Shown piece after piece: positions 47,399 to 51,681 of a DNA stretch of 51,681 nucleotides. Each line of letters begins with the position of its first letter. The first letter of the stretch is position 1. The notes below the pieces were generated by a model. It made no database searches and had not been told where the DNA came from. It saw only the letters and a list, made by a program, of their open reading frames with translations. A program made the translations under genes and the position numbers. Source of the DNA: a virus; IMG/VR virus record IMGVR_UViG_3300042303_000360, positions 1 to 51,681 of that record; one strand, written 5' to 3'.

Positions 47399-47511
47399 GC
47401 ACCCTGATCCTGTTCGCCTGGGCCGACATCAGGAACAACGGCGCTGTGCAGCAGCCTGGCGTCAACCCTTGGAATGAGCAGCAAGACCCCACTACCCGCG
47501 ATAAATCATGA
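47395..47511 (+). CDS. Small hypothetical protein (38 aa)
   Basis: ATG 47395 overlaps the preceding stop and TGA 47509-47511 overlaps the next ATG (ATGA). 38 aa (STLILFAWADIRNNGAVQQP, GVNPWNEQQDPTTRDKS). The tight coupling argues that it is translated. The start resembles a short hydrophobic segment but is too short for a clear membrane helix. Confidence 0.5.
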   Translation: MSTLILFAWADIRNNGAVQQPGVNPWNEQQDPTTRDKS

Positions 47512-47996
47512 CCACCACAACAACCGACTGGCGTGCGCTGTGCGCTGAGCTGGTCACAGCTTTGCGCGAACGTATAGATGATAAGTCGACTCCAAGCCCT
47601 CAGTACGTCAACGCCATTCATTTGATTGACCGCACCGCCACCGCCCTGGCCCAGCCCGAGCCGCAGGGGCCGACGGATGAGGAGCTTTTGAATCTCGGCA
47701 ACGATCTCATGGGCGACTGTCTCCCGTGTGACCCAGACCTACTGCTTGCTTTTGCCCGCGCCGTCTTCACCCGCTGGGGCCGCCCCGCCATCGAGCCGGT
47801 GCCGGTGAGCGAGCGCCTGCCGGGGGCGGAGGATTGCATCCGACGTGGTGATGATGACTGGTGCTGGGGACAAGAGCGCAGCTTGCTCACTGGGCAGGCC
47901 GCAGCTCGCTGGCGCCTGATGCGCGTGAGTTCGTTGGCAGATGAGGCCGTGGCCTGGGCCCCCCACTGGGCGTTTCCGGTGCCCACCGCCCAGTAA
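47508..47996 (+). CDS. DUF551-like hypothetical protein (162 aa)
   Basis: 162 aa. N-terminal helical part (DWRALCAELVTALRERIDDK) and a C-terminal DUF551-type segment (PVPVSERLPGAEDCIRRGDD then WAPHWAFPVP) that recurs in phages of many hosts, including cyanobacteria. Function unknown. It ends a group of overlapping genes and is followed by a structured non-coding stretch with a terminator. Confidence 0.75.
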   Translation: MTTTTTDWRALCAELVTALRERIDDKSTPSPQYVNAIHLIDRTATALAQPEPQGPTDEELLNLGNDLMGDCLPCDPDLLLAFARAVFTRWGRPAIEPVPVSERLPGAEDCIRRGDDDWCWGQERSLLTGQAAARWRLMRVSSLADEAVAWAPHWAFPVPTAQ

Positions 47997-48148
47997 CCTG
48001 ACCCTCACCGGGTCGGCTCCACCCGTAAGGGCGAGCACCTCTGCAGCAGGCCCCTGGGGTGGCCGCTGCCGCAGATGGAGGCATCGGAGGCCCGGCACTT
48101 ACTCACCCTTGGCCCCGGTTCGATGCCGGGGCTTTTCCTCGCGCGTCC
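47997..48148 (+). ncRNA. Structured non-coding stretch, candidate RNA element
   Basis: 152 bp without a gene but with three successive hairpins on the plus strand: CGGGT/ACCCG (48009-48025), GCAGC-a-GGCC / GGCC-GCTGC (about 48042-48069), and the terminator GCCCCGG/CCGGGGC (48112-48132). It may be the folded 3' end of the upstream operon or a separate small RNA. No clear promoter is seen at its start. Confidence 0.35.
48112..48136 (+). terminator. Intrinsic terminator
   Basis: GCCCCGG pairs with CCGGGGC around TTCGATG and is followed by TTTTCC. The loop mimics a tRNA T-loop, but no tRNA exists here. It would end the 46.3-48.0 kb early operon just ahead of the Zn-ribbon gene. Confidence 0.65.
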
Positions 48149-48664
48149 ATGTACCGAGTCCCGCCCTGTCCTCACTGCAACAGCGATTGCACCAGCGTGC
48201 TGGAGACCAAGAAGGTCCGCAACGGCACGCGACGTCGCCGCCATGAGTGCGACGTCTGCGCTTACCGATGGACCTCATGGGATGGCCCCCCGCCTGGCCG
48301 TGGAGGGGGCAACTCGAGCGGCAAGCCCGTCAGCCGGAAGCAGCCCATCGAGCGCGATCAGATCCGCGAGATCCTGCTGAGCACCGAGAGCAATAACGCG
48401 ATCGCTCGACGTCTCAACCGCTCACCAGAGGCCGTGCGCCAGATCCGCCTGGGCATCATCCACGCCAGCGTGCATCCGGAGATCGCACGCCGCGATAAGC
48501 CAGCGCCCATTCCTAAGCCGAGCGACGGCCCGAGCTGCTACGGCTGCACCCACTGGAGCGATCGCTGCGGCTTTGGCTTCCCGGATCCTCAGATCGAGGG
48601 CCCGGCGTTTGCCGCCGACTGCAGCCTCTACGAGCCAGTGAGCCAGTCGATCAGCCTGGCTTGA
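48149..48664 (+). CDS. Zinc-ribbon and helix-turn-helix protein (171 aa)
   Basis: The ATG at 48149 ([20 protein letters not shown]) is the first good start after the terminator. Residues 6-40 form an NrdR-like zinc ribbon ([16 protein letters not shown]). Residues 75-105 are an HTH ([20 protein letters not shown]). A C-terminal cysteine cluster ([25 protein letters not shown]) is a second zinc site. The combination is familiar from cyanophage early genes of unknown role. A transcription factor is the likeliest reading. Confidence 0.78.
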   Translation: MYRVPPCPHCNSDCTSVLETKKVRNGTRRRRHECDVCAYRWTSWDGPPPGRGGGNSSGKPVSRKQPIERDQIREILLSTESNNAIARRLNRSPEAVRQIRLGIIHASVHPEIARRDKPAPIPKPSDGPSCYGCTHWSDRCGFGFPDPQIEGPAFAADCSLYEPVSQSISLA

Positions 48665-48918
48665 CCGATCTCGCTCCAGTAGGGCTGTTCCCGCCACCAG
48701 CTGAACACCTCCCGGTGCCCCTTGCGGCGGTTGCAGGGGAGGCAGGCGGGCACCAGATTGTTGGCCACCGTGAGCCCGCCCTTGGCCTTGGGCATCACGT
48801 GATCGAGGCTCTGGGCCGGATCGCCGCAGTAGGCGCAGCGATGCTTCCAAGCCTCGAAGATGCGAGCGCGGAAGCGGTGGCGGGTGATCAGCTCGGTGCC
48901 GTCGATCCGCGCCTGCAT
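48628..48918 (-). CDS. HNH endonuclease (96 aa)
   Basis: A 96-aa HNH nuclease. [20 protein letters not shown] contains CxxC and the catalytic DH, followed by [18 protein letters not shown] with the second CxxC. The only minus-strand gene in the rightward early block, it overlaps the end of the Zn-ribbon gene by 37 bp in convergent orientation. It could be a homing or packaging-associated nuclease. Packaging nucleases usually lie next to terminase, which is not the case here. Confidence 0.88.
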   Translation of the reverse strand: MQARIDGTELITRHRFRARIFEAWKHRCAYCGDPAQSLDHVMPKAKGGLTVANNLVPACLPCNRRKGHREVFSWWREQPYWSEIGQARLIDWLTGS

Positions 48919-49048
48919 GTGCAGAAGTCCGCTCCAGCAAGCCTACTGGGCCCGCTTGTGAACGATTGTTACGAAGCAGTGGCCGATGGGCAGTGGCGCG
49001 GGGATGATTGGCTTACGGGCGGAGACGCCCACCACCCCGGAGCAAGCC
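48919..49048. promoter_or_regulatory. Divergent intergenic region with early leader B
   Basis: 130 bp between the HNH gene (leftward) and the next plus gene. It contains TTGTGAACGATTGTTACGAA (48956-48975), the same two half-sites as leader A but in the opposite order, and the segment at 49001-49039 shared with leader A (GGGATGATT...CGGAGACG...ACCCCG), ending 10 bp before the ATG at 49049. Confidence 0.5.
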
Positions 49049-49279
49049 ATGAGCCTCCAGCAAGTTGGCAACGACATCGAAGCCCAGATCCTCAAAGGCT
49101 GCGGCGCCGCCATCGAGTGGACCTTCCGAGCCGCGGATCGCTTCACCATCAGCGGCGACTGCGTGGCCGTCAACCGCGCGGTGCTCTACTGCATCGAGCA
49201 CGACCTCTGCCGGATCGAAGACGACACGGTGTACGACGCCGAGCTTGATCAGTCCTTCGCTTACCTGAAGGCAGCTTGA
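49049..49279 (+). CDS. Hypothetical protein (76 aa)
   Basis: The ATG at 49049 (SLQQVGNDIEAQILKGCGAA) follows leader B. 76-aa alpha/beta protein (IEWTFRAADRFTISGDCVAV, NRAVLYCIEHDLCRIEDDTV). It appears well folded and soluble. I recall similar short proteins in cyanophage early operons without known function. Confidence 0.65.
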   Translation: MSLQQVGNDIEAQILKGCGAAIEWTFRAADRFTISGDCVAVNRAVLYCIEHDLCRIEDDTVYDAELDQSFAYLKAA

Positions 49280-49287
49280 CCGGTCCC

Positions 49288-49305
49288 GGGCCGCTCCGGC
49301 GGCCC
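49288..49305 (+). terminator. GC-rich hairpin, weak terminator candidate
   Basis: GGGCCGC (49288-49294) pairs perfectly with GCGGCCC (49299-49305) with a TCCG loop, followed by TTCCCATTTAT. Only a partial U-tract, so termination would be inefficient. Confidence 0.4.
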
Positions 49306-49331
49306 TTCCCATTTATCCCATCAGACCTACC

Positions 49332-49490
49332 ATGCGACCAATTCTCATCGGCAGCACACTGTGCCTGGGCCTAACAGCCGGGTTCTGGTACTCGCTCACC
49401 AGCAGCCTGACGGACATCACGATCAGGGACTGCCAGGCCGGCGTGCAGCGGGCCTGCGATCAGCTCAAGAAAGACGGGGTGCAGCCGTGA
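49332..49490 (+). CDS. Small membrane-anchored or exported protein (52 aa)
   Basis: ATG 49332 to TGA 49488-49490. 52 aa. An N-terminal hydrophobic segment (PILIGSTLCLGLTAGFWYSL) is followed by a periplasmic-type tail with two cysteines (CQAGVQRACDQLKKDG) that could pair. It overlaps the next gene by 4 bp. Function unknown. Confidence 0.6.
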   Translation: MRPILIGSTLCLGLTAGFWYSLTSSLTDITIRDCQAGVQRACDQLKKDGVQP

Positions 49491-49684
49491 GCTACGCACT
49501 CCGCCGCGGCCAGCAGTGGATCTCAGCACCCCAAGGTGACGGCCGCCCTATCCCGCCGGTGCTCGCCATCGCCGATGACCGCACCGATGCCTGGCTGCTC
49601 CCCAGCCTGGATGAAGCCATCGAGATCCAGCAGCTGCTGCGCATGTGCTGGGGCTGGGCCACAGAGGTGAGGGCGATTCGATGA
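49487..49684 (+). CDS. Small hypothetical protein (65 aa)
   Basis: The GTG at 49487 overlaps the preceding stop (GTGA). 65 aa beginning SYALRRGQQWISAPQGDGRP, then AWLLPSLDEAIEIQQLLRMC. Not recognised. It overlaps the next start by 4 bp. Confidence 0.62.
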   Translation: MSYALRRGQQWISAPQGDGRPIPPVLAIADDRTDAWLLPSLDEAIEIQQLLRMCWGWATEVRAIR

Positions 49685-49896
49685 ACACCCGGATCCTGAA
49701 CCAGCAGCGGTGGCGGTTCCACCCTGGCGCGACCGTCTACGTGCGGGCCTGGCCATCGGATGAAACCGCCAAGGTGGTTGGCACGATCCAACCGACGCGC
49801 AGCGGTTGGCCGCACTACCTCGTGGTCGATTCGGTCGGCATCGAGTGGCAGATCGCTCAGGTCGAGCTGAGCAGCAAACCGATCCCTAAGGAGTGA
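49681..49896 (+). CDS. Small beta-rich hypothetical protein (71 aa)
   Basis: ATG 49681 (NTRILNQQRWRFHPGATVYV) overlaps the preceding stop. 71 aa with an SH3-like beta pattern (ATVYVRAWPSDETAKVVGTI, HYLVVDSVGIEWQIAQVELS). Such barrels often bind partners or nucleic acid. Overlaps the next ATG by one base. Confidence 0.62.
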   Translation: MNTRILNQQRWRFHPGATVYVRAWPSDETAKVVGTIQPTRSGWPHYLVVDSVGIEWQIAQVELSSKPIPKE

Positions 49897-50045
49897 TGAC
49901 ACCCAACTGCAACCCGCAAGAGCAGAACGAGCGCCAGGCCCAGCTCGATGCGCTCTACGAAGCCGACGGCCGGCATGATCCGGCCCACCCCATGCACAGC
50001 CTCTACACCGGCCTTGCCGAAACCTACGCCGCACTCCGCCCATGA
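49896..50045 (+). CDS. Small hypothetical protein (49 aa)
   Basis: ATG 49896 overlaps the preceding stop and the TGA at 50043-50045 overlaps the dCTP deaminase start. 49 aa, charged and helical (NERQAQLDALYEADGRHDPA). Not recognised. Confidence 0.52.
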   Translation: MTPNCNPQEQNERQAQLDALYEADGRHDPAHPMHSLYTGLAETYAALRP

Positions 50046-50557
50046 CTGTTCTCGCTGATTGGCAGATCCGTGCCCGCTGTGAAGCCGGCATGGTCGTGCC
50101 CTTCAATCCCGATCTGGTAAACCCCGCCAGCCTCGATGTACGCCTGGGCCCCAGGATCCAGGTGGAGCAGATCTTCACCCGGAAGCTGCGCACCATCGAC
50201 ATCAGCTACACCACACCCGAGCGGCCGTATCTGATCTGGCCGCTGCAGTGGCTGCTGGCCGAGACGGTGGAGAGCTTCTGTCTCTCGGACAACATCGCCG
50301 CGCAGTTCAAGCTCAAGAGCTCCAGGGCCCGAGAGGGAATTGACCACGCCCTTGCCGGCTTTGCGGACCCAGGCTGGTTCGGCTCAAAGCTCACCATGGA
50401 GCTGCGGAATAATCGCCTGCTGCACCGCGTGCCGATCTGGTGCGGGATGCGGATCGGGCAGATGAAGTTCGAGTTCATGGATGCGCTGCCGACCCGCAGC
50501 TATGCGCTGACCGGCCGCTACAACAACGACACCACCGTTCAGGAGAGCAAGGGATGA
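50042..50557 (+). CDS. dCTP deaminase / dUTPase-superfamily protein (171 aa)
   Basis: 171 aa. NPASLDVRLGPRIQVEQIFT, LKSSRAREGIDHALAGFADP and GWFGSKLTMELRNN match dCTP deaminase (Dcd) motifs, where the SSxAR loop and the conserved DPGW segment form the trimeric active site. It would convert dCTP to dUTP (or hydrolyse to dUMP if bifunctional). Paired with the adjacent dATP/dGTP diphosphohydrolase-type protein, it implies active reshaping of the dNTP pool. Confidence 0.85.
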   Translation: MTVLADWQIRARCEAGMVVPFNPDLVNPASLDVRLGPRIQVEQIFTRKLRTIDISYTTPERPYLIWPLQWLLAETVESFCLSDNIAAQFKLKSSRAREGIDHALAGFADPGWFGSKLTMELRNNRLLHRVPIWCGMRIGQMKFEFMDALPTRSYALTGRYNNDTTVQESKG

Positions 50558-50904
50558 GCGAACACGACCCTACTGGTCGAAGCGCCCACGACCCTGGTGC
50601 CAAGCTCGACGCAGGCAAGATCCGCGCCGGCCTGGTGCTGGGCGGCTTCAGTCGGGGCCTGGAAGCAGTGGCGGAAGTTGGCACATTCGGGGCCCACAAG
50701 TACACCCCGAACGGCTGGCGCTCTGTTCCGAACGGAGTCGAGCGCTACACCGATGCCCTCTGGCGCCACCTGCTCGCTGAGCACCAGGGGATAGAGCTCG
50801 ATTCCGACTCCAGGCTCCTCCATGCGGCCCATACCGCTTGGAATGCCTTGGCCCGGCTGGAGCTGATGCTGACCAAACTGGAGGCCAGCCATGATCCTCT
50901 CTGA
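50554..50904 (+). CDS. dATP/dGTP diphosphohydrolase N-terminal-type protein (116 aa)
   Basis: 116 aa. GAKLDAGKIRAGLVLGGFSR, VGTFGAHKYTPNGWRSVPNG, VERYTDALWRHLLAEHQGIE and LLHAAHTAWNALARLELMLT are the signature of the dATP/dGTP diphosphohydrolase N-terminal family (DUF5664-like all-alpha NTP pyrophosphatase), with E/D/H metal ligands in the helices. It overlaps dCTP deaminase by 4 bp. Such enzymes cleave dNTPs to dNMPs and appear in phages that alter pool composition, including 2-aminoadenine phages, but no PurZ homologue is present here. Confidence 0.85.
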   Translation: MSEHDPTGRSAHDPGAKLDAGKIRAGLVLGGFSRGLEAVAEVGTFGAHKYTPNGWRSVPNGVERYTDALWRHLLAEHQGIELDSDSRLLHAAHTAWNALARLELMLTKLEASHDPL

Positions 50905-51106
50905 AGCACCGCGCTACGCCGGCCAGACGCACCCCTGCTATGGGGTGCAACCGGTCGGGTGGCAGGACACCACCCGCCACATGCCCTGGGTGTTTACTGG
51001 CCGGACGGTCTGGTGGGGGTTCGCCTGCGACACCCGCAGCGATGCCCTGGCGGTCGCCTTCGACATGGCCAGCCAGATCAGCCCCGAGCCGCCGGTGGGC
51101 ACATGA
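50891..51106 (+). CDS. Small Trp-rich hypothetical protein (71 aa)
   Basis: 71 aa (YAGQTHPCYGVQPVGWQDTT, PWVFTGRTVWWGFACDTRSD). A single small beta-rich domain. Overlaps both neighbours. Not recognised. Confidence 0.62.
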   Translation: MILSEAPRYAGQTHPCYGVQPVGWQDTTRHMPWVFTGRTVWWGFACDTRSDALAVAFDMASQISPEPPVGT

Positions 51107-51282
51107 GCGATCCGATCGAGCTGAGCACAGCGCAGCGGTTCGAGATCGAGCGGTTCAGCCGTGCGATCGACACCACCACCGACGTGGTGGTGCTGCGGGC
51201 CCTGGCGAAGCAGCTGCTGCAGGCCTGGCAGGTGCAGCGTGCGGCAACCAACTGGGTGATGCAGCAGGGGCTGAAGCGATGA
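51103..51282 (+). CDS. Small two-helix cyanobacterial-type protein, NblA-like layout (59 aa)
   Basis: The ATG at 51103 overlaps the preceding stop. 59 aa: IELSTAQRFEIERFSRAIDT then VLRALAKQLLQAWQVQRAAT and NWVMQQGLKR. Hydrophobic and Gln/Phe positions line up without gaps with the two-helix NblA family (FxIxxF..., LxxLxxQ) that tags phycobilisomes for degradation. Length (59 aa) also fits. It could equally be an unrelated conserved cyanobacterial helical hairpin. The similarity is by eye only. Confidence 0.6.
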   Translation: MSDPIELSTAQRFEIERFSRAIDTTTDVVVLRALAKQLLQAWQVQRAATNWVMQQGLKR

Positions 51283-51473
51283 GCCAGGCCACGCACGAGA
51301 CGCTGCCAGACGGCGCGATCAGGGTGTGCCTGGGGGGCGTGTGCGGCACGGTGTCGAGCTGGCACCTGGTGGAGGTGAAGGAGCGGCAGCTGGTCGAGCT
51401 TGTGGGAAAGGCGTGGGAACGATCGCGAGCCGGTAAGCTGACCCGGGAATGTTCAAGCCCGCCAAGTCATTGA
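51279..51473 (+). CDS. Small hypothetical protein overlapping the attP region (64 aa)
   Basis: ATG 51279 overlaps the preceding stop. 64 aa (THETLPDGAIRVCLGGVCGT, VSSWHLVEVKERQLVELVGK). Its last 72 bp contain two GTGGGAA repeats (arm-type candidates) and its stop lies inside the terminator hairpin loop, so the gene runs into the attachment region. Upon integration at the tRNA core it should stay intact. Confidence 0.65.
   Translation: MSQATHETLPDGAIRVCLGGVCGTVSSWHLVEVKERQLVELVGKAWERSRAGKLTRECSSPPSH
51402..51419 (+). promoter_or_regulatory. Two GTGGGAA repeats, putative integrase arm-type sites (other arm)
   Basis: GTGGGAA at 51402-51408 and 51413-51419 (11 bp apart), in the same orientation as the three copies at 81-107. 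Together they flank the tRNA-like core, about 70 bp away on this side. Confidence 0.5.
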
Positions 51474-51490
51474 CCTGGCGGGCTTTTTCT
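51455..51490 (+). terminator. Intrinsic terminator ending the rightward early operon
   Basis: AAGCCCGCCA (51455-51464) pairs perfectly with TGGCGGGCTT (51476-51485), followed by TTTTTC. It stops early transcription before it enters the attachment site and integrase gene. Confidence 0.88.
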
Positions 51491-51541
51491 TGGTTGCGGG
51501 GGCCAGATTTGAACTGACGACCTTCAGGTTATGAGCCTGAC
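51491..51541 (-). other. attP: Partial initiator tRNA-fMet(CAT), presumed attP core
   Basis: On the minus strand this reads as the 3' half of an initiator tRNA: anticodon stem TCAGG/CCTGA (51540-51536 with 51528-51524) around loop CTCATAA with anticodon CAT (51533-51531), AGGTC variable loop, T-arm GTCAG/CTGGC around TTCAAAT, acceptor 3' strand and the encoded CCA (51493-51491). The D-arm and 5' acceptor strand are missing. This is the usual form of an attP core that restores the tRNA gene on integration. Anticodon-stem AGG/CCT pairs and AGGTC favour initiator over elongator methionine tRNA and resemble cyanobacterial/plastid versions. Confidence 0.8.
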
Positions 51542-51554
51542 GTTTCGCTATCAT

Positions 51555-51681
51555 CTGGCTTCCCGGTTCTTCCCTAAGCCTTGATTTCCCTAGGGATGGA
51601 CCCACGGCGCTTCCCGCTGTATCCCTACAGATCCGTGGGAATTGTGGGAACGGTGTGGGAATGAAACTGACCAAGACCATC
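51555..51681. repeat. Terminal direct repeat (circular overlap), right copy
   Basis: Identical to bases 1-127. The open frame beginning at 51655 is only the repeated start of the integrase gene. Confidence 0.93.

Noticed and set aside
48112-48136. tRNA T-arm-like hairpin (CCCGG-TTCGATG-CCGGG)
   Set aside because: No acceptor, D or anticodon stems can be formed with upstream sequence, and the downstream bases are a U-tract. It is a terminator.
50554-50904. Evidence for a 2-aminoadenine (Z) genome
   Set aside because: The diphosphohydrolase-type protein alone is not diagnostic, and neither a PurZ nor a dedicated DNA polymerase gene is present.
51491-51554. A complete functional tRNA gene
   Set aside because: Only the 3' half is present. 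Bases beyond the anticodon stem do not form a D-arm or 5' acceptor strand.

Overview
The window is one complete, circularly closed phage genome. Its first 127 bases are repeated exactly as its last 127 (1-127 = 51555-51681), the signature of a circular contig cut open with a 127-base overlap, so the unit genome is about 51,554 bp. The DNA is GC-rich (roughly 65% by eye). Several small proteins belong to families I know from cyanophages: a 41-aa basic peptide, the MAHYAF-type tail protein, a PAAR spike tip, a short single-helix lysis-region protein and a DUF7303-like protein. The attachment-site tRNA fragment also looks like a cyanobacterial/plastid initiator tRNA. I infer a temperate myophage of a high-GC picocyanobacterium (Cyanobium/Synechococcus type). 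No photosynthesis genes such as psbA and no DNA polymerase were seen.

Layout. (1) Integration region, across the contig joint: a terminator, the 3' half of an initiator tRNA-fMet (presumed attP core), repeated GTGGGAA arm-type motifs and a tyrosine integrase (101-1261), followed by a 459-bp non-coding, repeat-rich stretch and four small plus-strand genes (1721-3029). (2) Late genes, all on the minus strand, read from 36205 down to 3130. They start with a six-gene overlapping cassette (ParB-like protein, bicupin, PAPS-reductase-like IbrA, ParB-like IbrB and two unknowns). Then come a lambda-like head (GpA-type terminase, gpW, portal, protease-capsid fusion, DUF2190, gpFII-like) and a P2-like contractile tail in canonical P2 order (V, W, J, I, fibre genes, sheath, tube, E/E', tape measure, U, X, D). 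Where P2 has H and G there is a block of structural and adhesin genes. Lysis genes and the PAAR tip close the block. (3) Leftward early genes (42667 to 36471, minus): SF2 helicase, VRR-NUC nuclease, three small proteins, a P4-alpha-like primase-helicase, a DUF7303-like protein and a displaced tail protein Z, closed by a terminator at 36383-36405. (4) Rightward early genes (42762-51473, plus): RecE-like exonuclease, RecT-like annealing protein, excisionase-like HTH, SSB, winged-helix regulator, an exported RlpA-like protein, Zn-finger and HNH proteins, dCTP deaminase, a dATP/dGTP diphosphohydrolase-type protein and many tiny overlapping genes. The two early arms diverge from overlapping promoters whose -10 boxes share bases at 42699-42705.

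How it works together (inference): the phage brings its own primase-helicase, SSB and recombination pair but relies on host polymerase. The 37.3-37.7 kb intergenic region carries 11 copies of TCTCAC/GTGAGA, an AT-rich patch and strong dyads, and is the best origin candidate. Six 25-bp imperfect palindromes of one family occur in three regulatory regions, yet no CI-like repressor is recognisable, so lysogeny control may be novel. The other prominent unknown is the IbrA/IbrB/bicupin/ParB cassette at the head of the late operon.
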